Positions 37,697 through 47,009 of a stretch of 64,000 nucleotides of DNA are shown piece after piece. The translations under genes were made by a program, and so were the position numbers. Source of the stretch: Dongia deserti (lineage in GTDB: Bacteria; Pseudomonadota; Alphaproteobacteria; Dongiales; Dongiaceae); the NCBI RefSeq assembly GCF_003574735.1, contig NZ_QORW01000010.1, positions 62,001 to 126,000 of the forward strand, in the 5' to 3' direction. A model generated the notes under the pieces. The model was not told the origin of the DNA. It was given only the letters and a program-made list of their open reading frames with translations, and did not search any database. Numbering within the stretch: the stretch's first letter is position 1; each line of letters starts with the position of its first letter.

Positions 37697-37813
37697 TTCC
37701 CTCCCCCGAGGCGGGGGAGGGTTAGGGTGGGGGCGACGGCGGCTCAGCTCGACGCGATTTTCGCCGGAGAGAACAACCCCCACCCCAGCCCTCCCCCAGC
37801 TTGGGGGAGGGAG
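37697..37813. repeat. Inverted-repeat intergenic element, copy B
   Basis: Second copy of the ~115-bp element at 2325-2440, in the same orientation, with the same CCCTCCCCC/GGGGGAGGG terminal hairpins and GGGTGGGGG/CCCCCACCC inner arms; the centre differs by several bases. It occupies the space between surA and rsmA where pdxA is usually found in related genomes. No target-site duplication is obvious. Confidence 0.85.
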
Positions 37814-37869
37814 AAATGCAGCGTGCATCGGCGTATGCGATTGCCCTGCAGATATAGGGAAGCCGCTTG

Positions 37870-38706
37870 ATGGCCGCGGACGGCCTGCCGCCGCTGCGCG
37901 AGGTCATCGCGAAATACGATCTGGCGGCGCGCCGCGCGCTGGGCCAGAACTTCCTCCTCGATCTCAACCTCACCGGCAAGATCGCACGTGCCGCCGGCGA
38001 TCTCACCACTGGGACAACGATCGAAATCGGGCCGGGTCCCGGCGGCCTCACCCGCGCGCTGCTAAGCCATGGCGCGCGCGAACTGATCGCGATCGAACGC
38101 GATACACGTTGCCTCGGCGCGCTGGCTGAGATCGTCACCGCCTATCCCGGCCGCCTCAGCGTGATCGAAGGCGACGCGCTCGCGGTGGACTGCACGAAGC
38201 TGGGCACCCCGCCGCGCCGGATCGTCGCCAACCTGCCCTACAACATCGCGACACCATTGATCATCAAATGGCTGGAACAGGGTCCGACCTTCGCATCCCT
38301 GACCGTGATGGTGCAGAAGGAAGTGGCGGACCGCCTGGTCGGCAGGCCGCGGAGCAAGGATTACGGCCGCCTCAGCGTGCTGACGCAGTTTCTGGCCAAG
38401 CCGCGGCGCCTGTTCGACCTGCCGCCACGCGCATTCGTCCCGCCGCCCAAGGTCACGTCCACAGTGATCGAGATCCTGCCGCTCCCCGAACCTGCGTTTC
38501 CCGCGCGTCTCAGCGACCTGCAGCGCGTCACGCAGGCGGCCTTCGGTCAGCGCAGAAAGATGTTGCGTCAATCCCTGCGCTCGCTGGGTGCAGACGTGGA
38601 AGCGTTGGTGGCGCAAGCGGACGTTGCACCGACTGCGCGCGCGGAGGAGCTGAGCATCGCGCAGTTCGCCGCGTTGGCGCGGGCACTGGAGAAGCAGCGC
38701 TCCTGA
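37870..38706 (+). CDS. rsmA: 16S rRNA dimethyladenosine transferase
   Basis: 278 residues. RsmA/KsgA dimethylates A1518 and A1519 of 16S rRNA during small-subunit maturation. SAM-binding motif EIGPGPGGLTRALL; the catalytic NLPYN motif is in IVANLPYNIATPLI. The N-terminal LGQNFLLD matches the family. ATG at 37870 was chosen over the adjacent TTG at 37867. Length is normal. It is followed convergently by gmk with no gap. Confidence 0.95.
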   Translation: MAADGLPPLREVIAKYDLAARRALGQNFLLDLNLTGKIARAAGDLTTGTTIEIGPGPGGLTRALLSHGARELIAIERDTRCLGALAEIVTAYPGRLSVIEGDALAVDCTKLGTPPRRIVANLPYNIATPLIIKWLEQGPTFASLTVMVQKEVADRLVGRPRSKDYGRLSVLTQFLAKPRRLFDLPPRAFVPPPKVTSTVIEILPLPEPAFPARLSDLQRVTQAAFGQRRKMLRQSLRSLGADVEALVAQADVAPTARAEELSIAQFAALARALEKQRS

Positions 38707-39369
38707 CTACGTCCCCTCGCGCAATCCCTTCACGAACTCCGCTAGCCCTACCTGCCTGTGCCGCTTCAGCCGTTCGGCCAGCAGGACGGCGCGCACGCGC
38801 TGGATGCTGATCTCCAGATCATCGTTCACGATGATGTAGTCGTACTCGGCCCAGTGGCTCATCTCGTCGGCGGCCTTGGCCATGCGGCGCGCGACCACCT
38901 CGGCGCTGTCTTGGGCGCGGGTCTTCAGGCGCTGCTCCAACGCGGCAATCGAGGGCGGCAGGATGAAGACGCTGACCAGATCCTCGCGCGCCGCCTGGGC
39001 AAGCTGCTGCGTGCCCTGCCAATCGATGTCGAACAACACATCGCGTCCGCCGGCCAGCCACTTCTCGACCGGGGCGCGCGGCGTTCCGTATTGGTGATCG
39101 AACACCTTGGCGTATTCCAGGAACGCCTTTTCCGCGACCATGCGGTCGAACGTCGGGTGGTCGACGAAATGATAATCGACGCCATCCTTCTCGCCCGGGC
39201 GCATCGGCCGCGTCGTGGCGGAGATCGAGAGCACGAGATCAGGCTCGATCTCCAGCAGCCGGCGCGAGATCGTGGTCTTGCCCGCTCCGGAGGGCGAAGA
39301 CAGGACGAGCATCAGGCCGCGACGCTGAATCTCCACAGCTCCAGATGGCCTTGCGCCGTCCAGCGTCAT
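38707..39369 (-). CDS. gmk: Guanylate kinase
   Basis: About 220 residues. Gmk converts GMP to GDP with ATP. P-loop SSPSGAGKTTISRRLL, GMP-binding region SISATTRPMRPGEKDGVDYH and EYAKVFDHQYGTP are all present. ATG at 39369 is preceded by an in-frame GTG at 39372, either of which may start translation. It is 16 bp downstream of yicC on the same strand. Confidence 0.96.
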   Translation of the reverse strand: MTLDGARPSGAVEIQRRGLMLVLSSPSGAGKTTISRRLLEIEPDLVLSISATTRPMRPGEKDGVDYHFVDHPTFDRMVAEKAFLEYAKVFDHQYGTPRAPVEKWLAGGRDVLFDIDWQGTQQLAQAAREDLVSVFILPPSIAALEQRLKTRAQDSAEVVARRMAKAADEMSHWAEYDYIIVNDDLEISIQRVRAVLLAERLKRHRQVGLAEFVKGLREGT

Positions 39370-39385
39370 CACCCGGGATCCCCTT

Positions 39386-40273
39386 CTATTCGATATTCTG
39401 CGCCTGCTCGCGCAGTTGTTCGATGGCTGCCTTAAGCTCGATGCCGATGTTGGTCAAGGTCAGATCGTCGGCCTTGGAGCACAGCGTGTTGGCTTCGCGA
39501 TTGAACTCCTGGCACAGGAAATCGAGGCGCCGGCCGATGGCGCCGCCCTGACCCAGCAGCCCGCGCACGGCTGCAACATGAGCAGTGAGCCGGTCCAGCT
39601 CTTCGCGCACGTCGGCCTTGGCGGCGAGCAGCGCCACTTCCTGTGCCAGGCGTTCCTCCGGCAGCGTCACCACCGGCGGCAGCAGCTCCGTGATCTGCTT
39701 CGCGAGTCGCTCGCGCAAGGCTGCGGGCTGTGCCGCGGCGCTGTTCGCCGCGGCGTTTGCCAAGCGCTCGATTTCGCTCAAGTGCTGGCGGGTGATGGCG
39801 GCGAGCTTCTTGCCTTCCTCCAGACGCGCCTGCTGCAGATCGGCGAGGCAGGCGATGAAATCCACTTGCATCGCCTGGAGGCGCCGCTCTGTCACGTCGG
39901 GCGCAACCTGCTGCTCCTCGATCTCCAGCACGCCCTTGAGGCCAATGAGGCCGTCGAGCCGCGGCGGCGCCGCGTCGATCTTTCCCTTGAGGCCTTCCAG
40001 CAAACGGCCGAGCTGCTCCAGCGCTGCCTCGTTGACGCGGAAGGTCGGCACTGCCTGCTTGTCGTCCGCCGTCAGAGTGACCGAGAGGTTGCCGCGCTTC
40101 AGGCGCTCGGCACAGGCGGCGCGCACGAACCCGTCCAGGGCATCGAGACCGGCGGGAAATCGGCAGCGCACCTCCAGGTTGCGGCCATTGACGCATTTCA
40201 GCTCCCACGCCCACAGGAAGTCGTCGAGCGCTCCCTGGCGGCGGGCGAATCCGGTCATGCTGGCAATGGTCAC
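39386..40273 (-). CDS. yicC: YicC-family protein
   Basis: 295 residues from GTG at 40273, preceded by AAAGGAACGCGC. The family N-terminus VTIASMTGFARRQG and the C-terminal run (VREELDRLTAHVAAVRGLL...FLCQEFNREANTLCSKA) identify YicC, which has endoribonuclease activity and was linked to RNA decay in E. coli. The frame continues to 40879 antisense to an SDR gene, which I reject. yicC precedes gmk, a typical order; in most relatives mltG lies directly upstream, but here two other genes intervene. Confidence 0.9.
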   Translation of the reverse strand: MTIASMTGFARRQGALDDFLWAWELKCVNGRNLEVRCRFPAGLDALDGFVRAACAERLKRGNLSVTLTADDKQAVPTFRVNEAALEQLGRLLEGLKGKIDAAPPRLDGLIGLKGVLEIEEQQVAPDVTERRLQAMQVDFIACLADLQQARLEEGKKLAAITRQHLSEIERLANAAANSAAAQPAALRERLAKQITELLPPVVTLPEERLAQEVALLAAKADVREELDRLTAHVAAVRGLLGQGGAIGRRLDFLCQEFNREANTLCSKADDLTLTNIGIELKAAIEQLREQAQNIE

Positions 40274-40354
40274 GCGCGTTCCTTTCGGTGCTGTCACGGC
40301 TGAGGGCATCTTCCGGCAAGCCGCCGCCTCTGGCAAGGTGAGGCGGGGAGACTC

Positions 40355-41122
40355 ATGGCGAACAGCGAACCTGCTCATATCCTCATCACCGGCGCCAGCT
40401 CCGGCATTGGCGCGGCGCTGGCGCTGGCCTATGCGCGGCCGGGCGCGCATTTGTCGCTGGGCGGCCGCAACCAGGAGCGCTTGGCCGACGTCGCAGCACA
40501 GGTCGCCGCGCGCGGCGCGACCAGCTCCACCGCTGCCGTTGACGTGTGCGACCGCAATGCCGTCGCAGATTGGATGATCTCGGCAGAGGATCACGCGCCG
40601 CTGGATCTCGTCATCGCCAATGCCGGCATTTCGGGCGGCACGCATGGCGGGCCGGAAAGCCCCGATCAGACACGCGCCATTTTTGCGGTCAATCTGGATG
40701 GCGTGCTGAATGTGGCGCTGCCGATCATCCCGCGCATGATCGCGCGCAGGAGCGGCCAGATCGCCATCATCTCCTCGCTGGCCGGCTATCGCGGCCTGCC
40801 CGGCGCGCCGGCCTACAGCGGCAGCAAGGCGGCCGTGAAAGCATGGGGCGAAGCCTTGCGCGGCGACCTCGCGCCGCACGGTGTCAGGGTGAACGTGGTG
40901 ATGCCGGGCTTCATCAAGACTCCGATGACGGACGTGAACGGCTTCACGATGCCGTTCCTCATGTCGGCGGAGAAGGCGGCGGAGGTGATCCAGCGCGGCC
41001 TCGCTGCGGACCGCGCGCGCATCGCCTTTCCGTTCCCCACCGCGTTCCTCGCCTGGCTCATGAGCGCATTGTCGCCGGTGATCGCGGACCCGATCCTGCG
41101 CAGGCTGCCGAAGAAGGATTGA
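40355..41122 (+). CDS. SDR-family NAD(P)-dependent oxidoreductase
   Basis: 255 residues with the classical SDR motifs: nucleotide-binding TGASSGIGAALA near the N-terminus, IANAGIS near residue 90 and the active site with YSGSKAAV (Tyr, Lys) and upstream SS in IISSLAGY. A C-terminal hydrophobic segment (FLAWLMSALSPVIADPIL) may associate with membrane. Substrate unknown. It runs opposite to its neighbours and interrupts the mltG-yicC-gmk order. Confidence 0.84.
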   Translation: MANSEPAHILITGASSGIGAALALAYARPGAHLSLGGRNQERLADVAAQVAARGATSSTAAVDVCDRNAVADWMISAEDHAPLDLVIANAGISGGTHGGPESPDQTRAIFAVNLDGVLNVALPIIPRMIARRSGQIAIISSLAGYRGLPGAPAYSGSKAAVKAWGEALRGDLAPHGVRVNVVMPGFIKTPMTDVNGFTMPFLMSAEKAAEVIQRGLAADRARIAFPFPTAFLAWLMSALSPVIADPILRRLPKKD

Positions 41123-41137
41123 AGAAAGCGGCGTCGC

Positions 41138-41644
41138 CTAATTCAGGTCGATGACCACGCGATACCGCTCACCCTCGATTTCTTTGAATACGAGTGCGTA
41201 CGGAGCAGGGCCGTCAAATCTCCGCCCGATCTCTTCAAATGCAGCGTCGATAGCAGATCGCACTGCCTCGATGTCGAGCAGACCTTGGTCCTCTCCATAG
41301 CCTACGAATGCCAACGGTTTGGCGTCCAGGACGGGCCATTCAAATGGATTGTAACATGCGACCCCAGGGGTCCGCTGGAGAACCTCCTTCTCAAGCCTTG
41401 GCTCCGCACCGCTTATCTCAATGTCGTGCAGGCTGAAGTGTTCGTCACCGAGGAACTTGCCCAGCTCGCCGTTCGCTATGCAACGGGCGCAGACGACAGG
41501 GCTCTCCATTGCGTACACGCCGCCCGTGTATTTCCACACGCAGGGACGTGAGCAGACTTCGCAGACGTCGCTTGATCGCTCGAATGAGCGCCCGTCCTCA
41601 TAGGCACCGGGATTGAACCGGAAATATGGTTGATTGTCGCCCAT
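41138..41644 (-). CDS. CbrC-family (UPF0167) protein
   Basis: 168 residues. The order of features is that of CbrC: FRFNPGAYEDGRSF, then CEVCSRPCVWKYTGGVY and VCARCIANG (two cysteine pairs that may bind zinc), then a region ending in an acidic/aromatic part (EDQGLLDIEAV). CbrC is induced by copper or colicin-related stress in E. coli; its role is uncertain. ATG at 41644 was chosen. It lies on the minus strand 16 bp past the convergent SDR gene. Confidence 0.76.
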   Translation of the reverse strand: MGDNQPYFRFNPGAYEDGRSFERSSDVCEVCSRPCVWKYTGGVYAMESPVVCARCIANGELGKFLGDEHFSLHDIEISGAEPRLEKEVLQRTPGVACYNPFEWPVLDAKPLAFVGYGEDQGLLDIEAVRSAIDAAFEEIGRRFDGPAPYALVFKEIEGERYRVVIDLN

Positions 41645-41660
41645 AAGTTCGTGAAATGTC

Positions 41661-42650
41661 CTACTGCGTCTGTTGCGCCTTCTGGACCTTGCGCCAGTTG
41701 GCGACGTTCTTGTTGTGCTCTTCCAGCGTCGCGGCGAAGGCGTGGCCGCCGGTGCCGTCGGCGACGAAATAGAGTTCCTTGTGCGACATCGGCTGCAGCA
41801 CGGCACGCAGGGCAGCGCGTCCGGGATTCGCAATCGGCCCCGGCGGCAGGCCCTTCACGAGGTAGGTGTTGTAGGGACTGTCGGTCTTGAGATCGTCATA
41901 GGTGACGCCGCGATTGAGCTTCCGCTGACCTAGGGTGATGGCGAAGATCACGGTCGGATCGGACTGCAGCGGCATGCCCTTCTTGAGGCGGTTATAGAAC
42001 ACGCCGGCGATGCGCGCCCGCTCGTCGGCTTGCGATGTCTCCTTTTCCACCACGGAGGCCAACGCGACGGCTTCCTCCGGCGTCTTCACCAGGATGCTGC
42101 GGTCGCGCTTCTCCCATTCCTCCGCCAGCGCCTCTGTCATGGCATCACGCATGCGCGCGATCATCGAGGCGCGGCTCTCCCCGCGCAGGAACTGATAGGT
42201 CTCGGGCAGCAACGCTCCTTCCGCGGGCCGCTGCGGCGGCAATGGGCCGTCCAGCAGCGGCTCGCTCGAGACCAGCTCCAGCACCTCGCGCACGGTCAGC
42301 CCTTCCGGAATGGTGAGGCGGTGGGTGATCGACTTGCCGGCGATCATGATGCCCATGGCGCCGCTGGCGCTGACGCCCTTGGGGAACACATACTCGCCGG
42401 CCATCAGCGGCTTGCCTTCGGAGAGCAGCCGCACGCCGAGCAGGAAGATGCGCGTATCCTCGATCACGTTCTCGCTTCTGAGGATGCCTGCGATCTCCGC
42501 GACGCCGCTGCCCTTGGGGATCACCAGCGTCTTGTCTTCCGTCGACGGACCTGGGCCGGTGAAGCTGGCGTAGAGATAATAGGCGATGCCCGCCGCCGCG
42601 ATGACGGTGATGCCGAACAGCGTGGAGATGATGTTCAGGAGCCGACGCAT
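41661..42650 (-). CDS. mltG: Endolytic peptidoglycan transglycosylase MltG
   Basis: 329 residues. MltG (YceG) cleaves newly made glycan strands next to the membrane and so terminates elongation. A single N-terminal membrane helix (LLNIISTLFGITVIAAAGIAYYLY) is followed by a LysM-like part and the catalytic domain with Glu in ALASVVEKETSQADER and the conserved YNRLKKGMPLQSDPTV. It is downstream of fabF on the same strand by 25 bp. Confidence 0.93.
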   Translation of the reverse strand: MRRLLNIISTLFGITVIAAAGIAYYLYASFTGPGPSTEDKTLVIPKGSGVAEIAGILRSENVIEDTRIFLLGVRLLSEGKPLMAGEYVFPKGVSASGAMGIMIAGKSITHRLTIPEGLTVREVLELVSSEPLLDGPLPPQRPAEGALLPETYQFLRGESRASMIARMRDAMTEALAEEWEKRDRSILVKTPEEAVALASVVEKETSQADERARIAGVFYNRLKKGMPLQSDPTVIFAITLGQRKLNRGVTYDDLKTDSPYNTYLVKGLPPGPIANPGRAALRAVLQPMSHKELYFVADGTGGHAFAATLEEHNKNVANWRKVQKAQQTQ

Positions 42651-42675
42651 CGCCTGTCCGCTCCCCGCCGGCCGG

Positions 42676-43938
42676 CTATTGGAGCGGGGTAAAGATCAGG
42701 CTGGCATTGGTGCCGCCGAACCCGAAGGAGTTCGACAAGGCGGCGCGGATCTTGCGCGGCTTGGCCTGCTTGGATGCCAGGTCGATGTCGCAGCCTTCCG
42801 ATGGATTCTCGAGGTTGAGGGTCGGCGGCGCCACCTGGTCACGGACGGCGAGGATGGAGAAGATCGCCTCCACCGCGCCCGCCGCGCCCAGCAGATGCCC
42901 GGTCGCCGACTTGGTCGAGGACATGGTGAGCTTGTAGGCCTGATCGCCGAACAGGCGCTTCACCGCGCCCAGCTCGATCTCGTCGCCCAGCGGCGTCGAG
43001 GTGCCGTGCGCGTTGATGTAGTCGATGTCATCGATGTTCAGCTCGGCGCGCTTCAGCGCGGCCGTCATGCAGCGATAGCCGCCATCGCCGTTCTCCGAGG
43101 GTGCGGTGATGTGATAGGCATCGCCAGAGAGGCCGTAGCCCTTCACCTCGGCATAGATCTTGGCACCGCGCTTCTTCGCGTGCTCCAGTTCCTCCACCAC
43201 CACGACACCGGCGCCTTCGCCCATCACGAAGCCGTCGCGATCCTTATCCCACGGACGGGAGGCTTCGGTGGGCCGGTCGTTGAACCCTGTCGACAGGGCG
43301 CGGGATGCGCAGAAGCCGGCGATGCCCAGCCGGCTGATGGTAGATTCAGCACCGCCCGCGATCATTACGTCCGCGTCGCCAAGCGCGATCAACCGGCCCG
43401 CATCGCCCAGCGCATGGCTGCCGGTCGCGCAGGCCGTCACCACGGAATGATTGGGTCCACGGAAGCCGTATTTGATCGAGACATGGCCGGAGGCCAGATT
43501 GATCAGGCAGGAGGGGATGAAGAACGGCGAGATGCGCCGCGGTCCCTTCTCCTTCAGCGTGATGGAGGCCTCGTAGATCCCTTGCAAACCGCCGATGCCC
43601 GAACCGATCAGCACGCCGGTGCGGTTCTGGCTTTCCTCATCGGTGGGCATCCAGCCGGCATCCTCCACCGCCTGCTGGGCCGCGGCCATCGCCATGACGA
43701 TGAAGGTGTCCATCTTCTTCTGGTCTTTGGGCGGCACGTAGTCGTCAGCATTGAACTTGCCCGACGATGTATCGCCGCGCGGCACTTCGCCAGCCACCTT
43801 GCAGGGCAGGTCCGTCACGTCGCACGACTGCACCCCCCGGATGCCGGACTCGGCTTTCAACAAGCGATTCCAGACATACTCCGCACCCACGCCCAATGGC
43901 GAGACGATGCCCAAGCCGGTGATGACGACACGACGCAT
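42676..43938 (-). CDS. fabF: Beta-ketoacyl-ACP synthase II
   Basis: 420 residues. FabF condenses malonyl-ACP with acyl-ACP in fatty acid elongation. The Cys-His-His triad is intact: Cys170 in VVTACATGSHA, His312 in NAHGTSTPLGD and His349 in STKSATGHLLGA (with Lys344). It lies between acpP and mltG on the same strand, matching the conserved fabD-fabG-acpP-fabF-mltG order. Confidence 0.96.
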   Translation of the reverse strand: MRRVVITGLGIVSPLGVGAEYVWNRLLKAESGIRGVQSCDVTDLPCKVAGEVPRGDTSSGKFNADDYVPPKDQKKMDTFIVMAMAAAQQAVEDAGWMPTDEESQNRTGVLIGSGIGGLQGIYEASITLKEKGPRRISPFFIPSCLINLASGHVSIKYGFRGPNHSVVTACATGSHALGDAGRLIALGDADVMIAGGAESTISRLGIAGFCASRALSTGFNDRPTEASRPWDKDRDGFVMGEGAGVVVVEELEHAKKRGAKIYAEVKGYGLSGDAYHITAPSENGDGGYRCMTAALKRAELNIDDIDYINAHGTSTPLGDEIELGAVKRLFGDQAYKLTMSSTKSATGHLLGAAGAVEAIFSILAVRDQVAPPTLNLENPSEGCDIDLASKQAKPRKIRAALSNSFGFGGTNASLIFTPLQ

Positions 43939-44034
43939 GGCTAGCCTTCGTTCTGTCCTGCGATTTTAGAGATGCGCGGCGAACGCGGAAACCGCGCCAC
44001 CATCCGTCCGCTCACGCGAAGCGAGGCGGATGAC

Positions 44035-44271
44035 TCAGCTCGCCTTCGATTTGATGTACTCGATTGCATCCTTGACGGTCTGGATCTTTTCGGCCGCGTC
44101 GTCGGGAATCTCGCAGCCGAATTCTTCTTCAAACGCCATCACGAGCTCGACCGTATCCAGGCTGTCTGCGCCCAGATCATCGATGAAGGACGCAGTGTCC
44201 GTGACCTTCGCCTCCTCGACTCCGAGGTGCTCGATCACGATCTTCTTAACCCGTTCGGCAATGTCGCTCAT
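44035..44271 (-). CDS. acpP: Acyl carrier protein
   Basis: 78 residues, acidic. AcpP carries acyl chains on the phosphopantetheine attached to Ser37 in GADSLDTVE. Sequence and length are typical. It is separated from fabG upstream by 180 bp, so it probably has its own promoter in addition to operon read-through. Confidence 0.97.
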   Translation of the reverse strand: MSDIAERVKKIVIEHLGVEEAKVTDTASFIDDLGADSLDTVELVMAFEEEFGCEIPDDAAEKIQTVKDAIEYIKSKAS

Positions 44272-44410
44272 CGCTGTTCCCTTTTTTGATCACCGCTCCA
44301 CCGTCCGGAGGCGGTTGAAAAGATGGTCGGGCCGTTTGGCCGCTACAATGCCACCGCTAGGGCTAAAGTAACCACACGCGGCGGCGTCCGGGGTCACTTA
44401 ACATAGTTTG

Positions 44411-44432
44411 CCCGGCTTTGGCCAGAGCCGGG
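44411..44432. terminator. Hairpin between fabG and acpP
   Basis: A stem CCCGGCT (44411-44417) / AGCCGGG (44426-44432) followed on the plus strand by GGGTTTTT. Because both neighbouring genes run on the minus strand, this is oriented the wrong way for a simple intrinsic terminator; it may instead be an attenuator or an RNA stabiliser behind fabG. Confidence 0.35.
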
Positions 44433-44452
44433 GGTTTTTCTGAAAAGCGCAA

Positions 44453-45190
44453 TCAAATCATAGCCATGCCGCCATTTACGTGGATCGTCTGGCCGGTCAC
44501 ATAGGCCGCTTCCGGGCTCGCCAGATAGACCACGGCGGCTGCAATCTCCTCGGACTGGCCGAGCCGGCTGGCCGGAATTGCCGCCATGATTCGCGCCTTC
44601 TGCTCCTCGTTCAGCGCGTCGGTCATCTGGGTTTCGATGAAGCCGGGCGCCACGCAATTCACCGTGATCCCGCGGCTCGCCACTTCCTGGGCTAACGACT
44701 TGGACATGCCGATCATTCCCGCCTTGGCGGCGGCATAGTTGGCCTGGCCCGGATTGCCCGTCACACCCACGACCGAGGTGATGCCGATGATCCGGCCCCA
44801 GCGCTTCTTCATCATGCCGCGCAGCGCGCCGCGCGCCAGGCGGAAGCCAGCCGTCAGGTTGACGTCGATCACCTTCTGCCAATCCTCGTCCTTCAGGCGC
44901 AGGGCGAGGTTGTCGCGCGTCAGGCCGGCATTGTTGATGAGGACGTCGATGCCGCCGAGCGTCGTCTCCGCCGATTTGAGCAACGCCTCGATCGCCGCGG
45001 GATCGCCGAGGTCGGCGGGCAGCACGTGCGCGCGCGCGCCCAATTCGGCCTTCAGCTTTTCCAGCGGCTCGATGCGTGTGCCGCTCAGGCCGACGGTCGC
45101 GCCCTGCGCATGGAGCGCCCGCGCGATCGCCCCACCGATGCCGCCGGATGCCCCCGTGACCAACGCATTCTTGCCGCTCAAATCGAACAT
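44453..45190 (-). CDS. fabG: 3-oxoacyl-ACP reductase
   Basis: 245 residues. FabG reduces beta-ketoacyl-ACP with NADPH. SDR motifs: TGASGGIGGA near residue 13, NNAG at 86-89 and catalytic Ser139, Tyr152 and Lys156 (YAAAK). ATG at 45190 has AGGGAG seven bases upstream; the frame extends to 45214. It lies 27 bp behind fabD. Confidence 0.96.
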   Translation of the reverse strand: MFDLSGKNALVTGASGGIGGAIARALHAQGATVGLSGTRIEPLEKLKAELGARAHVLPADLGDPAAIEALLKSAETTLGGIDVLINNAGLTRDNLALRLKDEDWQKVIDVNLTAGFRLARGALRGMMKKRWGRIIGITSVVGVTGNPGQANYAAAKAGMIGMSKSLAQEVASRGITVNCVAPGFIETQMTDALNEEQKARIMAAIPASRLGQSEEIAAAVVYLASPEAAYVTGQTIHVNGGMAMI

Positions 45191-45217
45191 GAATGGGCTC
45201 CCTACGATCTCCAAGGT

Positions 45218-46168
45218 TCAGCTGAGCGCCTTCAGCGCGGTTTCGACATCAGCCGGTGCGCCGACCGAGCTCGCTTCGATTTCCTTGTCGATGCGCTTGA
45301 CGAGGCCGGCCAGCACCTTGCCGGCGCCCAGCTCATACGTCTTCGCAACACCGAGCGACTTCATCGTCAGGATCGATTCGCGCCAACGTACCGTCGCTGT
45401 CACTTGGCTCACCAGCAGCTTCGCGATGGTCGCCGCGTCGCTGGTGGGCTGCGCCGTCACGTTGGCGACGACCGGAACGGCGGGCTGGCGGATGGCGGCC
45501 TTGGCCAGGGCTTCTTCCATCGCATCGGCGGCCGGCTGCATCAGCGCGCAATGGAAGGGCGCGCTGACCGGCAGCATGACGCTGCGCTTGACGCCCTGCT
45601 CCGCCGCAATCGCAATTGCGCGCTCCACCGCTGCTTTTGCGCCGGACACGACCACCTGCCCGGGCGAGTTGTCGTTGGCGACGCCGCAGATCAGCTTGGT
45701 GTCATCGGCGGCTTGCTTGGCGATCTTCTGCACCTGCTCGAGGTCCGGGCCCAGCAGCGCAGCCATCGCGCCCTCGCCCACTGGTACGGCCTTCTGCATC
45801 GCCTGCCCGCGCAGCTTCAGCAGCCGCGCCGCATCCGACAGGTCCAACGCCCCAGCCGCTGCCAGCGCCGAATACTCGCCCAGCGAATGGCCGGCGACGT
45901 AGCTGGCCTTGTCTGCCAGGCGCCAGCCGCCTTCGCTCTCCAGCACGCGCAGCGCCGCGATGCTGACTGCCATCAGAGCAGGCTGTGCATTTTCCGTCAG
46001 CGTGAGGTCGCTCTCCGGCCCTTCGAAGATCAGCTTGGAGAGCTTCTGTTTCAGTGCTTCGTCGACCTCCTCGAACACCAGCCGCGCAGCGCCGAAGCTC
46101 TCGGATAGGGCGAGGCCCATGCCGACAGCCTGGGAACCCTGGCCTGGAAAGATGAAGGCGCGTGTCAT
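45218..46168 (-). CDS. fabD: Malonyl-CoA-ACP transacylase
   Basis: 316 residues. FabD moves malonyl from CoA to ACP. The catalytic Ser95 is in AGHSLGEYSAL, the oxyanion-region GQGSQ is at residues 9-13 and the active-site His is in PVSAPFHCALM. ATG at 46168 gives the family start MTRAFIFPGQGSQ; the longer frame into the rpsF promoter region is not real. It is the first gene of the fab cluster, divergent from rpsF. Confidence 0.96.
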   Translation of the reverse strand: MTRAFIFPGQGSQAVGMGLALSESFGAARLVFEEVDEALKQKLSKLIFEGPESDLTLTENAQPALMAVSIAALRVLESEGGWRLADKASYVAGHSLGEYSALAAAGALDLSDAARLLKLRGQAMQKAVPVGEGAMAALLGPDLEQVQKIAKQAADDTKLICGVANDNSPGQVVVSGAKAAVERAIAIAAEQGVKRSVMLPVSAPFHCALMQPAADAMEEALAKAAIRQPAVPVVANVTAQPTSDAATIAKLLVSQVTATVRWRESILTMKSLGVAKTYELGAGKVLAGLVKRIDKEIEASSVGAPADVETALKALS

Positions 46169-46526
46169 GAAAGATCCTTGGCAGCTGCAGAATCTGCTGG
46201 TCTGGCGGCGAGAGGGCGCATAGATAGCCCGGCCCGCGCCCCTGTCAAGCATTTGAAGCAGTTGGTTAATCTTCGTTAACGCAAGGCGCAGCCGAGGCGA
46301 TTCGGCTTGGACTCTTCGCGCTTGCAAAGCGGCGGCTGATCACTATAGTCCCCGCCGCGCCGGCCGGGTGGCCAGCGCAACCCCTGCCGGCTCCCGTTCC
46401 ATGGGCAATTCCATCGAACCGGCGCATGAGCGCCGCGAGGTGCCGGCTAGGTCCGATTCGCTGATGCGAGCGCCATGACGGACTCCCAGCACCGGACCGC
46501 GAACAGCCGAAGGGAGTCCATATCGG
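46169..46526. other. Divergent region between fabD and rpsF
   Basis: 358 bp without a gene. It holds the rpsF promoter (46322-46349) and a long leader with three GANTC sites (46455, 46480, 46514 approximately). Ribosomal-protein S6:S18 autoregulation usually acts in this leader, but I cannot identify its structure with confidence. Confidence 0.5.
46322..46349 (+). promoter_or_regulatory. Predicted promoter of rpsF-rpsR-rplI
   Basis: TTGCAA (46322-46327), 16 bp spacer, then TATAGT (46344-46349), a good match to the housekeeping sigma70-type promoter, about 178 bp before the rpsF start. The -10 lies within GATCACTATAGT, a 12-mer that also occurs in the candidate origin region (18052-18063). 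Confidence 0.55.
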
Positions 46527-47009
46527 ATGCCGTACTACGAGAACATTTTCATTGCGCGCCAGGACGTGACCAGCGCGCAAGTCGAAGGCCTTGCCGAGCA
46601 CTTCACCGGGATCGTTTCCGCCCAGGGCGGCAACGTGACCAAGAAGGAGTTCTGGGGCCTGAAGAGCCTCAGCTTCCGCATCAAGAAGAACCGCAAGGGC
46701 CATTATGTCCTCATGAACATCGACGGCCCCGCGGCCGCGGTGCTCGAGATGGAGCGCAACATGCGCATCCACGAGGACGTGCTGCGCCACCTCACCGTGC
46801 GTGTCGATGCGCTGGAGGAAGGTCCAAGCGCCATGCTGCAGTCGCGCGGCCGTGACCGCGAGGGCCGCGAGGGTGGCTTTGGCCGCCGGGATCGCGGCTT
46901 CGGCGGCGACCGGGATCGCGGCGACCGCCCCGACCGCGGAGAGCGCGACGACCGCCTGCGCCCCGTGCGCGAAAACAAACCGACCGAGAGTGAAGGAGAC
47001 CAGGTATGA
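46527..47009 (+). CDS. rpsF: 30S ribosomal protein S6
   Basis: 160 residues. S6 binds the 16S rRNA central domain with S18. The core ([40 protein letters not shown]) is standard. The C-terminal third is an Arg/Asp/Gly-rich tail of RDRGDR-type repeats, long but seen in alphaproteobacteria. The start follows AAGGGAG. Its stop overlaps rpsR by four bases. Confidence 0.97.
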   Translation: MPYYENIFIARQDVTSAQVEGLAEHFTGIVSAQGGNVTKKEFWGLKSLSFRIKKNRKGHYVLMNIDGPAAAVLEMERNMRIHEDVLRHLTVRVDALEEGPSAMLQSRGRDREGREGGFGRRDRGFGGDRDRGDRPDRGERDDRLRPVRENKPTESEGDQV

